NCBI GenBank assembly: GCA_963700195.1
Contig: CAVOWQ010000055.1
Location: 1-64,000, forward strand
Direction of reading: 5' to 3'
Length of the DNA: 64,000 nucleotides
Source: AP-15 sp963700195
Lineage (GTDB): Bacteria; Pseudomonadota; Alphaproteobacteria; ATCC43930; CGMCC-115725
Position 1 is the stretch's first letter, and every line of letters begins with the position of its first letter. Shown one piece after another: positions 9,324-17,939 of this stretch. The position numbers and the translations under genes are program-made. The notes beneath the pieces are model-generated. The model was not told where the DNA came from. It ran no database searches and was given only the letters and a program-made list of their open reading frames with translations.

Positions 9324-10544
9324 TCAGATCACGCCTTCTTTCTTTAGCGCTTCGACATCACCCGCGCTCATGCCGAGCCATTCGCCAAACACCTCGGCCG
9401 AATGCTGCCCCAACAATGGAGCCGGCTCGAGCTTCGGCGGACGGCCGTCGAAGCGCACCGGCCAGGACGGCATTTTGAAGGGGCCGGTCGGATGCTGCGC
9501 GGTCTGCAATATGCCGCGCTCGGTAAAGCTCGGCTCGTTCATCAATTCCATAGTGTCGAGCACCGCGCCGGCCGGCACCCCGGCGCCACCGATAATGCGC
9601 ATCGCCTCGTGCTTGTCGCGCCGCTTCGTCCAGTCGGCGACCATCGCATTGATCTCCGCGATGCGCTCGCCGCGGGCCTTCGGGGTATCGTAATCCGGGT
9701 TGCCGATCAAATCCTCGCGACCGAGCACCTTCAAGAGGCGATGCCAGTGATCTACCTGGCGGGCGAAGACATAGACCCAGTCATTGGGGCCGCCCGGTGC
9801 ACACGGAAAAATGCCGGCCGGGGCGACGGCGGTTGCACTGCGCGAGCCATTGCGCCTTGCCGCTTGGCCAGTCGCCGCCTGCGACTGAAAGGCGATGCGG
9901 ATGTAGTGCAGCATGGCGTCCTGCATCGCGACCTGGAGACGCCTTCCCCGGCCTGTGGCGCGGCGCTCATAGAGCGCGCCCAGGATGCTGATCGCCATCG
10001 TCATGCCGGTGCCGGTGTCGCCGAGCGAGGGACCCGGCTTGATCGGCGGCCCGTCCGGCTCGCCGGTGATGCTCATCGTGCCACCGCAGGCTTGCGCGAT
10101 CATGTCGAAGGCGAGGTTCCTCTCGTAGGGGCTACCCTCGCCAAAGCCTTTGACTTGCGCGTAGATGATGCCCGGGTTCAGCGCGCGGATCGCCTCGTAG
10201 CCGAGCCCCAGTCGCTCGATCGTACCGGGCGCCATGTTCTCGATCATGACGTCGGCCTTCTTGGCCATGTCCTTGACCAGCGCCAAACCACGCTCGGATT
10301 TGAGATTGACGGTCACCGACTTCTTGTTTGCGTTGAATTCGAAAAAGTAGAAGGAGTCCGGGCTGCCGGGCGGCCCGGCAAAAGCGGTCCGGCCGGGCTC
10401 ACCGCCACCGGGGTTCTCGACCTTGACGACCTCGGCGCCGAGCCAGGCGAGCGCCTCGGTGCAAGATGGGCCCGCCTCGAATTGCGTGAGGTCGAGCACC
10501 TTCACCCCGGCAAGACAATTGAGGGGCGCGCTGTTTTCATTCAT
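9324..10544 (-). CDS. CaiB/BaiF (class III) CoA-transferase
   Basis: A 406-residue family III CoA-transferase that would move CoA between carboxylic acids through an aspartyl-CoA thioester. The N-terminal VKVLDLTQFEAGPSCTEALAWLGAEVVKVE block, NKKSVTVNLKSERG and IENMAPGTIERLGLGYE are characteristic. The conserved catalytic Asp appears in PSLGDTGTG. Start ATG 10544 (MNENSAPL) is preferred to longer open frames that run back through the repeat at 10661. It lies upstream of, and codirectional with, the TPP enzyme. The pair probably activates and cleaves a small organic acid. Confidence 0.87.
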   Translation of the reverse strand: MNENSAPLNCLAGVKVLDLTQFEAGPSCTEALAWLGAEVVKVENPGGGEPGRTAFAGPPGSPDSFYFFEFNANKKSVTVNLKSERGLALVKDMAKKADVMIENMAPGTIERLGLGYEAIRALNPGIIYAQVKGFGEGSPYERNLAFDMIAQACGGTMSITGEPDGPPIKPGPSLGDTGTGMTMAISILGALYERRATGRGRRLQVAMQDAMLHYIRIAFQSQAATGQAARRNGSRSATAVAPAGIFPCAPGGPNDWVYVFARQVDHWHRLLKVLGREDLIGNPDYDTPKARGERIAEINAMVADWTKRRDKHEAMRIIGGAGVPAGAVLDTMELMNEPSFTERGILQTAQHPTGPFKMPSWPVRFDGRPPKLEPAPLLGQHSAEVFGEWLGMSAGDVEALKKEGVI

Positions 10545-10660
10545 AGCCAATAATTCCCGTGAGACCATCGCCAGAGCCGCACGATAGCGCACGAGATCCG
10601 GCGACGGAAATCGAAACCATTTTGCGGCTGCGGACGACTGCGTTAGTAACCTTCCAATTG

Positions 10661-10692
10661 CGTCATGGCCGGGCTCGACCCGGCCATCCACG
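10661..10692. repeat. REP-like palindrome upstream of argC
   Basis: ATGGCCGGG-CTCGA-CCCGGCCAT at 10665-10687 is a perfect stem with a 5-base loop, followed by CCACG. It is the common alphaproteobacterial palindrome that often produces a spurious MAGLDPAIHG peptide. Related copies are at 21817, 63841 and 63908. Confidence 0.8.
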
Positions 10693-10772
10693 GGCCTCCG
10701 CCATCGCCGGGCGGGCCTTTCATGTATGCCTGGAACAAGTCCGGGCTTGACGACCAAAGCGAGGTCGGGGTC

Positions 10773-11822
10773 ATGGTGGGACTGGACAAGCATCGGGTCG
10801 GGATACTCGGCGCCAGCGGTTATACCGGGGCCGAACTGCTGCGCCTGCTGCGCTATCATCGGCAGGCCGAAATTGTCGCTTTGACGGCCGACCGCCAAGC
10901 CGGCAAGCCAATCGGCGCGGTGTTTCCCCACCTCGCTGGAGAAAATCTTCCCGACCTCGTAACAATCGACGAGGTCGACTGGTCGGAAATCGAGGTCGTC
11001 TTCTGCGGCCTGCCGCACGGCACGACCCAGGAGGTCATTGCCGGTCTTCCCAAGCATCTGAAGATCATCGATCTGTCCGCGGATTTTCGGCTGACCGACG
11101 TCGCGACCTATGCTGAGTGGTATGGCCACGAGCACCGCGCACCCGAACTGCAGCGCGAGGCCGTCTATGGTCTGACCGAGATCGAGCGCGATCGCATTCG
11201 GCGGGCGCGCCTTGTCGCCGTACCCGGCTGCTATCCGACGGCGGCGCAGCTGCCGCTCATACCGCTATTGCGGGCGCAGCTGATCGACCCCGACGACATC
11301 ATCATCGATGCCAAATCCGAAGTCAGCGGCGCTGGCCGCGCGGCCCGCGAGGGGAGCCTGTTTTGCGAAGTCGCCGAGGGCATTCACGCCTACGGGGTCG
11401 CCAGTCACCGGCATGCGCCCGAGATCGAGCAAGGGCTCTCCACCGCCGCCGGGCGCCCACTAATTGTCAACTTCACGCCACACCTGATGCCGATGAACCG
11501 CGGTATCCTGTCGACGATCTACATCCGACTGGGCGCGGGTACGACGTCAGGCGATCTGCGCGCGGTCCTCGAAGACGCCTACCGCGGCGAGCCTTTTGTC
11601 CGGGTGCTGCCCGACGGAAGCCTGCCTGCGACCCGGCATGTGCGAGCGACCAACCTATGTCTGATTGGTCTGTCGCGCGACAGGGTGGCTAACCGCGCGA
11701 TCCTCGTCTCGGCGCTCGATAATCTGGTGAAGGGCGCCTCGGGCCAAGCGATCCAGGATATGAACGCAATGCTCGGCATCCCCGAGACCACTGCGCTAGA
11801 GCACCGCGCCCTCTTTCCTTGA
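10773..11822 (+). CDS. argC: N-acetyl-gamma-glutamyl-phosphate reductase
   Basis: ArgC reduces N-acetyl-glutamyl phosphate to the semialdehyde with NADPH in arginine biosynthesis. The 349-residue protein begins VGILGASGYTGAELLRLL, the nucleotide-binding motif. It carries the catalytic Cys153 in VPGCYPTAAQ, and a later HRHAPEIEQ segment with the conserved His. Start ATG 10773 is chosen because the open frame upstream is just a translated palindromic repeat. It stands alone with no other arg gene beside it. Length is normal for the family. Confidence 0.95.
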   Translation: MVGLDKHRVGILGASGYTGAELLRLLRYHRQAEIVALTADRQAGKPIGAVFPHLAGENLPDLVTIDEVDWSEIEVVFCGLPHGTTQEVIAGLPKHLKIIDLSADFRLTDVATYAEWYGHEHRAPELQREAVYGLTEIERDRIRRARLVAVPGCYPTAAQLPLIPLLRAQLIDPDDIIIDAKSEVSGAGRAAREGSLFCEVAEGIHAYGVASHRHAPEIEQGLSTAAGRPLIVNFTPHLMPMNRGILSTIYIRLGAGTTSGDLRAVLEDAYRGEPFVRVLPDGSLPATRHVRATNLCLIGLSRDRVANRAILVSALDNLVKGASGQAIQDMNAMLGIPETTALEHRALFP

Positions 11823-12362
11823 CGATTGCTCCTCACGCCGCAAGCAGAGTGAGGGAACCAACGAGCTACTGACTCTCCAAAAGGAGCGCGCCCATTTTTC
11901 GCCAGCTCGCCGTGGCCTTTTCCAGTGTCTCAAAATTCTTAACATACGCAATGATTTACATACGCAGTGATTTTTGCCGAACTCTAGGCCACTAGCCCCT
12001 GGCCGGGACAACATGAAGACTTGCGCGGCCCTCGCCGGGGTTTAACGGATAGATAATCACGCGATTGCCATGTTCGCATTGTACGCTCCCCGGAAATCGC
12101 CACCCGTCAGCGGGTGCAAGATGGCGATAGAAGGCGTTGCCGATGCCTGATCTCGACCAGATAAAACCGGGGGAACAGGAAACGCGGGACCGGCGCGGGC
12201 GATTTTCGAAGGGCCGGTTGAGAAGTCCGGCGGCACGGCTGCCGCGCGCTGGAGGCGGCCGATGCCCCGCCCGCTTGGACGGGAGACAATCTCGGACGCT
12301 TCCCCGTGGAAAAGGCGGGGTCGATCTGTCGGCGGCACGAGCTGCGGGTATGTGGGTCCCGG
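11823..12362. other. Intergenic stretch with weak gene remnant
   Basis: About 540 bases between argC and the convergent mntH. The left half holds nothing I recognise. The right half has the possible DUF5681 remnant listed separately. Confidence 0.5.
12143..12345 (+). pseudogene. Possible DUF5681-like gene remnant
   Basis: ATG 12143 opens a short frame (GEQETRDRRGRFSKGR) resembling the GRFxKGxSGNPxGRP start of DUF5681 proteins, which are common near phage and mobile elements. A later piece, with LLDGRQSRTLPR and then KAVDL across a frame change, resembles the LLDGEAEALTRKAVEL part of that family. The middle does not align and the frame ends inside mntH. This is a low-confidence reading of a short, degenerate sequence. 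Confidence 0.25.
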
Positions 12363-13715
12363 CTAGCCGATCGGCGAAATGCCGAATGTCTCGGCGATCA
12401 GCAATCCGTTGAGCGTCAGCACAATGACGGCGCCGATGCCGGCGGCGGCTTGGGCCGGCCAGCGATTGGCCAGCCGCCCCATGAGGTCGGGGCGTCTCGT
12501 GAACACGATCAGCGCGATCATCGGCAGCGGGAGAGTAATGCTCAGCACCACTTGGCTGATGACGAGCGCCTGGGTCGTATCGAAGCCTAGGGCGACGACG
12601 CCAAAGGCCGGCAGCATCGTGACGAGCCGACGCAGCCAGATCGGGATGCGGAAGCCGACAAAGCCCTGCATGATCATTTGCCCGGCGAGCGTCCCGACCG
12701 TCGAGCTGGACACGCCGGAGGCGAGAAGGGAGACGAGGAACACAGTGGCTGCCGCGCCGCCGAGCAGCGGGATCAACGTGTGATAGGCCGTTTCGATCTC
12801 AGCGACCTCGGGGTGTCCCGAGTGGAAGGCGGCGGAGGCCATCAATACCATTGCGATGTTTACGAGCCCCGCGACGGTCAGCGCGGCGATCACCTCGTGA
12901 TTGGAGATGCGGACCAGCCTTCGCTTTTCACTCTCGTTGCGGGGCGGAATGCGAGCCTGCGTCAGCCCGGAATGCAGATAGACGGCATGCGGCATGACCG
13001 TCGCGCCGATGATGCCGACAGCCAGCACGAGCGCCTGACCATCGGCGATTTGCGGAACAACCGTGTGCAGCGCGGCGGACCGCCAGTCGACCGGCGCGAT
13101 GAACATTTCGATCAGGTAACACAGCGCGATCACGGCAATGAGCCCGCCGATGACCAGCTCGAGGGGACGGAACCCGCGTCCTTCGAACAGCAAGACCCCC
13201 CAAACGACCACCCCCGTCACCGCCATGCCGCTCAACAACGGCATGTTGAACAGCAATGAGAGGCCAATCGAACCGCCGAGAAACTCGGCGAGGTCGGTCG
13301 CCATCGCGGCGATTTCGCTGACGACCCACATAGCCAGGACGACCGGCCGGGGAAACTCGTCGCGGCAAATTTCGGCGAGGTTCCGGCCGGTCACGATGCC
13401 GAGCTTGGCCGAGAGCGCCTGAAACAGCATCGCGATCAGATTGGCGAGCAGCACGACCCAGAGCAGGCCGTAGCCGTATCGCGCGCCCGCCTGAATATTC
13501 GTCGCGAAGTTGCCCGGGTCCATATAGGCGATCGACGCCACCACAGCTGGGCCGGCAAAGGCCAGGTAGCGTTGCCAGCCCAGCCTTTGCCTGTCGAGAA
13601 CCTGACGGGCCGCAACGACCGTCCGTTCGGTGAGCGGCGCCCGTCTCGGCCCGCCGAACAGCGCGCGAGTGCGCGCGAGGACCTGATCCGTATGCGTCGG
13701 ATCGAGGAAAACCAT
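12363..13715 (-). CDS. mntH: Nramp family divalent metal (Mn2+/Fe2+) transporter
   Basis: A 450-residue proton-coupled inner-membrane importer for Mn2+ or Fe2+. The metal-binding DPGN of TM1 is at residues 66-69 and the TM6 MPHAVYLHS motif at about 241-249. Eleven or so hydrophobic segments follow the Nramp pattern. The roughly 45-residue N-terminal extension before the first membrane segment is hydrophilic. It lies 36 bases downstream of the Mn-catalase gene in the same orientation, so the two are probably cotranscribed and the physiological substrate is likely manganese. I could not identify an MntR or Mur operator. Confidence 0.93.
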   Translation of the reverse strand: MVFLDPTHTDQVLARTRALFGGPRRAPLTERTVVAARQVLDRQRLGWQRYLAFAGPAVVASIAYMDPGNFATNIQAGARYGYGLLWVVLLANLIAMLFQALSAKLGIVTGRNLAEICRDEFPRPVVLAMWVVSEIAAMATDLAEFLGGSIGLSLLFNMPLLSGMAVTGVVVWGVLLFEGRGFRPLELVIGGLIAVIALCYLIEMFIAPVDWRSAALHTVVPQIADGQALVLAVGIIGATVMPHAVYLHSGLTQARIPPRNESEKRRLVRISNHEVIAALTVAGLVNIAMVLMASAAFHSGHPEVAEIETAYHTLIPLLGGAAATVFLVSLLASGVSSSTVGTLAGQMIMQGFVGFRIPIWLRRLVTMLPAFGVVALGFDTTQALVISQVVLSITLPLPMIALIVFTRRPDLMGRLANRWPAQAAAGIGAVIVLTLNGLLIAETFGISPIG

Positions 13716-13751
13716 GGTCCTCGCTGCCCCCTGCGGCTACCCAGATACGCG

Positions 13752-14501
13752 CTATTCGGCTGCTCTTGCGGTGCGGCGTTCGTCGTCGGGGTTCTTGACC
13801 TCGACAGGCGCGCTGCCTTGCGGCGTCGGGTCGTTGACGTATTTGAAGGCTGGCTCGCTGTTCCAGGGACCCCGCGCGTCGAGCTGGCCGTCCTTGGACA
13901 GGTTGAAGTAGAGATCGACGGTTTCGTCCGGCTTGACGTTGCCGAAATTGGGATCGGTCAGTTTGCCGAGCGACTCGAGCGCCTTCATGAACATGTTGGT
14001 GTGCGAGATCTCGCGGGTCAAAAGGAAGGTCAGCGCCTTCTTGCTGCCCTCGTCGGGCGAAAGATTGATCAGTGCCTCGTAGGTCTGGCGGGCGCCCGCC
14101 TCGGCGGCGATATCGGCGCGCAGGTCGCGCACCACATTGCCGCCCTCGTTGACATAGGCCGAAGTCCAGGCCTGCCCATTGCTGTCGACGAGATGCGGCC
14201 CGACACCGCGGACCGCGAAGAGGGTGCTCTTGTAGGCGGCGTCCCTGGCTTTGCTCTTTTCGGTATGCTGCTCGATCATCCGTCCGACCATCTCGAGATG
14301 GCTGAACTCCTCGAGAGCGATGTCGTGCAGCATGTCGCGGATCGCCGGGTCCTCGACATGGAAAGACTGCGTCCAGTAGGTCAGCGCGGCGCTCAACTCG
14401 CCGGTTGCGCCGCCGAACTGCTCCAGCAGCATCTCGCCAAAACGCGGATCGGCGCCCTGGACGTTGACGTCGTACATCAGTTCCTTGCGGTGGAAAAACA
14501 T
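13752..14501 (-). CDS. Manganese (non-heme) catalase
   Basis: This 249-residue di-manganese catalase disproportionates H2O2. It begins MFFHRKELMYDV, typical of the family. Ligand candidates of the four-helix bundle are visible: Glu35 in GATGELSAAL, the Glu and His of EEFSHLEM (64-71), a Glu in AAEAGARQTYEAL, and the His of TREISHTNMFM. The charged C-terminal tail is usual for this group. ATG 14501 is preceded by GAGGAGG. It is the first gene of a two-gene unit with mntH, coupling Mn import to a Mn-dependent peroxide defence. Confidence 0.93.
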   Translation of the reverse strand: MFFHRKELMYDVNVQGADPRFGEMLLEQFGGATGELSAALTYWTQSFHVEDPAIRDMLHDIALEEFSHLEMVGRMIEQHTEKSKARDAAYKSTLFAVRGVGPHLVDSNGQAWTSAYVNEGGNVVRDLRADIAAEAGARQTYEALINLSPDEGSKKALTFLLTREISHTNMFMKALESLGKLTDPNFGNVKPDETVDLYFNLSKDGQLDARGPWNSEPAFKYVNDPTPQGSAPVEVKNPDDERRTARAAE

Positions 14502-14754
14502 CGCAGCCTCCTCGATAGGAAAAGCCGTGGCTACCAGCACGAACGCTTTCGCATGGCTGAGTCTCCCAACAAGGTGGTCGCCGCGAGGTTCCGCTTTACC
14601 GCGCAAGGGTTGGCGACGGGTCGAATCCGCGCGCATCGCGAAAAGCGGCTGCCTCGTTAAGCCGGGCTGCAATCTAAAGTGTAGCGGCATCGCTGGCCAC
14701 GGCGCGGCTGCAATACTTGGCTTCTTGTGATAATGGTAACCGGGTCATGCTGGC

Positions 14755-16347
14755 GTGGGCGACGTGCGGATACACTACCGCTATCGGGGCAACGAGAAGA
14801 TCTTCGACAAGCCGGTCGAGTCGGTGATCGTCGGCCGGCCACGTCATGGCTTACAGGTGGATATCGATTTGACGCCGGATCTGCGCGTTTCGCGGCCCCA
14901 CGCCCGGATTTGGGCCGCCGAGGGCTATTGCTGGATTGAAGACCTCGGCAGCGCCAATGGGACGGAAGTCGATGGGGGGCCGATCAAGGGGCTGGGCAAA
15001 GTCCGGCTCGAACCCGGCCAGCGCATTCAGATCAGTGATACCACGTTAACGGTCGATATTCCGGCCGGGGAGTTTCAGCCCGAGCCCAGCTGGGCCTCGG
15101 ACGACCGGACGCTGGTCGACACCCATGACACCCGCCTCGACATCGCCGAAATGATCGATGCCGCGGCGCCCGTTTTCGAGCCGGGCAAGCCGATCGATCC
15201 GGATCGGGCGCAAGCACTCGCCCTGCTCTACGAGCTGCCGCTGCAGTTCGGCGAGCAGACCGAGCTCGATGCGCTGTTCCAGACGATCATCGAGCGGCTG
15301 GTGGCGATAATTCCGGCGGCGACCCGCGGCGCCCTGTTGCTCGAGGATCCGACGAGTGGAGAGCTCCTCCTCAAGGCACATGTTCCCGCGGGCCAGCCTT
15401 CGGTCAGCATGACCCTGGCGTCGAGGACAATGTCGCGGCGCCAAGGGTTTATCTGGCGCGAGGGTGTGGATCCCAGCCGGAGCCAATTTATGAACCGGAT
15501 CAAGGCCGGCATGTACGTGCCGCTGATCTGGAAGGGCCGGGTGTTGGGGGTAGCGTGCGTCGACAACAGCGACGGCGGGACCATCTTCATGGCCGACGAT
15601 CTGCGCCTGATGCTCGCTGTCGCGCATTACGCCGCGATGGCGGCCATGCAGAACCAACTGCAGAGCGAGCTTCGCCACAATGCCGCGTTGCTCGGCCGGC
15701 TGTTGACCAATTTCTCGCCGAAGATCCGGGACGCGCTATTGTCTCGGGCGGCTCACGGGCGCCTGCGTCTCGGCGGGGAACGGTCCGAGGTGGTCCTTCT
15801 CGCGTCGGATATCCGCGGCTTTACATTGCTGACCACGGGCATGGATACCGACGATGTGATGGACCTGCTCAACGATTATATGTCGGCTCTAGTCGAGGCC
15901 ATCTTCAAGCACGACGGTACTGTCGACCAGATCACCGGAGACGGCATCCTGGCGGTCTTCGGCAGCCCCGAGCCGGACCCGGCGCGGCACGAAAAGGCGG
16001 TGCGCGCGGCGTTGGCGATGCAGTCCGCAATGATCGAGGTCAGCGAGAAGCGCCGGCGGCGCGGCCAACCTATGTGCACAATCGGGATCGGGGTTCACTG
16101 CGGCGAGGTATTGCACGGGTTCATCGGCTCGAATGACCGCATGGAGCTGACAATCATCGGCGAAGCCGCCAATTGGACGGCGCGCTATTGCGCCGGCGCG
16201 CCGGGCGGCGAGATCCTGATCAGCCCGGCACTGCATCAGCATCTGTGGCGGCACATCGACGCCGAGCTGACCACGATCGAGACCAAGCACGAAGGCAATC
16301 TCAGCGCCTACCGCCTCAAAGGCCTCAAGAGCGCTGCACCGAGCTGA
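14755..16347 (+). CDS. FHA-GAF-class III nucleotide cyclase
   Basis: A 530-residue signalling protein in three parts. An FHA domain, which binds phosphothreonine, spans about residues 20-100 (VIVGRP, VSRPHARIW, LGSANGTEV). A GAF domain covers about 170-300 (LFQTIIERLVAIIPAATRGA). The catalytic class III adenylate/guanylate cyclase domain is about 340-520, with metal-binding aspartates in ASDIRGFT and ITGDGILAVFGSP. GTG 14755 is the only start in frame near the FHA domain. Convergent PP2C, and next to it a Ser/Thr kinase, suggest the FHA domain reads kinase output and adjusts cyclic nucleotide synthesis. It has no membrane segment. Confidence 0.88.
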   Translation: MGDVRIHYRYRGNEKIFDKPVESVIVGRPRHGLQVDIDLTPDLRVSRPHARIWAAEGYCWIEDLGSANGTEVDGGPIKGLGKVRLEPGQRIQISDTTLTVDIPAGEFQPEPSWASDDRTLVDTHDTRLDIAEMIDAAAPVFEPGKPIDPDRAQALALLYELPLQFGEQTELDALFQTIIERLVAIIPAATRGALLLEDPTSGELLLKAHVPAGQPSVSMTLASRTMSRRQGFIWREGVDPSRSQFMNRIKAGMYVPLIWKGRVLGVACVDNSDGGTIFMADDLRLMLAVAHYAAMAAMQNQLQSELRHNAALLGRLLTNFSPKIRDALLSRAAHGRLRLGGERSEVVLLASDIRGFTLLTTGMDTDDVMDLLNDYMSALVEAIFKHDGTVDQITGDGILAVFGSPEPDPARHEKAVRAALAMQSAMIEVSEKRRRRGQPMCTIGIGVHCGEVLHGFIGSNDRMELTIIGEAANWTARYCAGAPGGEILISPALHQHLWRHIDAELTTIETKHEGNLSAYRLKGLKSAAPS

Positions 16348-16359
16348 AGGCCGGTCAAT

Positions 16360-17076
16360 TCATCCCGTGTATTCGACAACTACGGCGCTGACGTTATCCC
16401 GCGCGCCTCCATCGAGCGCTCGTTCGATCAGTCGGTCGGCTGTCGCTGCGAGTGAGGATCCGGTTAATATGTCGGCCATTTCGGCGTCCCTGACGGTGTT
16501 GCTGAGCCCGTCCGAACAAAGCAGCAGAATGTCGCCTGGTTCGAGCTGGTCGTGCCTTTCTTCGAGCACCAACCGGTCAAAGGCCCCGACCAGATTTGTT
16601 ACGATGTTTGCCATCGGATGGGCTGCCGCAGCTTCCGGCAAAATCTCGCCGCGGTCGACCAGATCCTGGACGTGACTCTGGTCTCGGGTCACCTGGCGCA
16701 ACCGGCCCGCGCGCATCCGATACAATCGGCTATCCCCGGCCCATAGGCAGCAGCTTTGGTCACCCCCGATCAGCAGCACGGCCACCGTGCTGCCGATCAG
16801 CGCATTCGGACCAATCGTTGCAGCTCTCGCTCGCACCTCCCGGTTGACTCCCGCAAGCCGCCCCTTCACCTCCTCCACCAGCGCGAGACCAGACAGCACC
16901 GCGTCCACTTCGCGCAACGCCGTGATGATGCGGCTGCTCGCGTAGTCGCCACGCTCGTGTCCTCCCGCACCATCTGCAACCGCCCACAGGCCGATCTCGG
17001 CACGCTCGAGCACCGCGTCCTCATTTCGCTGGCGCACCGTGCCTACATGGGTCCGTGCAGCGGAACGACAGGGCAT
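16360..17076 (-). CDS. PP2C-family Ser/Thr protein phosphatase
   Basis: A 238-residue PPM/PP2C phosphatase that removes phosphate from Ser or Thr using two metal ions. Signature blocks are GTVRQRNEDAV, AVADGAGGHERG (metal Asp), WAGDSRLYRMR, LLLCSDGLSN and ARDNVSAVVVEY (last metal Asp-Asn). It is convergent with the FHA-cyclase, whose end is only 12 bases away, and codirectional with the Ser/Thr kinase upstream. It most likely reverses that kinase. The protein is cytosolic, with no extra domains. Confidence 0.9.
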   Translation of the reverse strand: MPCRSAARTHVGTVRQRNEDAVLERAEIGLWAVADGAGGHERGDYASSRIITALREVDAVLSGLALVEEVKGRLAGVNREVRARAATIGPNALIGSTVAVLLIGGDQSCCLWAGDSRLYRMRAGRLRQVTRDQSHVQDLVDRGEILPEAAAAHPMANIVTNLVGAFDRLVLEERHDQLEPGDILLLCSDGLSNTVRDAEMADILTGSSLAATADRLIERALDGGARDNVSAVVVEYTG

Positions 17077-17089
17077 CTTCTTCAGGCCC

Positions 17090-17776
17090 TCATTTTTGGG
17101 ATTCTTGTTCGATCTTCAGCCGACAGGTGAAGTAATCCAGAACGCGAGACTGCCGCTGCACTTCGATCAGCGCAGCCCCGCCGATATTTCCGGCAATCTG
17201 CCGCGCCTCGTTGAGGCGGTCTTTCAACATCGAAACCGCGCGCGCGGTCGAGCCGTCAAACCCTTCCTGCAGATATTTTTCGGGAGTGTACTGGGTCGCG
17301 CCGATCCGGAAATCTTCGGCATGGAAGGGGCATGCGGCGAAGCGATTGGGTGCCGCGGCTGGCGGCTGCACCGGCGCGACCGCGGCCGCTGGGGGGATCG
17401 GGGCTGCGGCGGGCGGCTCCGCCCTCCTCTCACCCTCGAAGATGACCCGCGACGCTTCACTTCGCAGGCGCGTCAACGCGGCCGCCGGGATCTTGCTGCC
17501 ATTGACCAGATCGGTTTGCGGCAGGCCGGTATCCTGCTGAAACTTGCGCCAGGCTCCCGTCGTCTGAGGGCCAATCACCCCGTCTATCGGCCCCGGTTCC
17601 ATGCCGAGACGGAGCAGCATGAATTGGATTTCGCGGACCAGTGAAGGAGTAACCTCGAGGTTTTCGGCCTTGCCAGCCACCTCGGCAGCGCACCACCCCG
17701 CGGACCACAGCTGCATCGGCAGGATCACGACGGCCAGTGAAAAAAACGCGCACCGCACGATGTCGCCCCCGTTCAT
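17090..17776 (-). CDS. Exported peptidoglycan-binding domain protein
   Basis: A 228-residue protein with an N-terminal signal peptide (hydrophobic core FFSLAVVILPMQLW). A PG_binding_1 type domain follows at about residues 45-105 (REIQFMLLRLG, DGVIGPQTTGAWRKFQQDTG). Then comes a Pro/Ala-rich linker (PPAAAPIPPAAAVAPV) and an uncharacterised C-terminal region. ATG 17776 has an AGGAACG site; the open frame upstream adds ten residues without one. It sits between the phosphatase and kinase genes, so it may link envelope state to that phosphorylation circuit. Function beyond cell-wall binding is unknown. Confidence 0.78.
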   Translation of the reverse strand: MNGGDIVRCAFFSLAVVILPMQLWSAGWCAAEVAGKAENLEVTPSLVREIQFMLLRLGMEPGPIDGVIGPQTTGAWRKFQQDTGLPQTDLVNGSKIPAAALTRLRSEASRVIFEGERRAEPPAAAPIPPAAAVAPVQPPAAAPNRFAACPFHAEDFRIGATQYTPEKYLQEGFDGSTARAVSMLKDRLNEARQIAGNIGGAALIEVQRQSRVLDYFTCRLKIEQESQK

Positions 17777-17939
17777 TCTCGCGTTCCTAATTCGGCCGGC
17801 AATCACTCCGCTCCGTGCGCATTGAGGAACGCCCTGCGTTCCCTTTCATCGGGGATATGGGCGGCCAATACCAGGCACAGTTTGGCCAGAGACTTGAATT
17901 TCCCCAGCTCTCTCTTTACGAGAATTCGGGCAATCGGGC

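Noticed and set aside
10665..10772. N-terminal extension of argC from ATG 10665
   Set aside because: The extra residues (MAGLDPAIHG...) are a translated palindromic repeat. Family homology begins at 10773.
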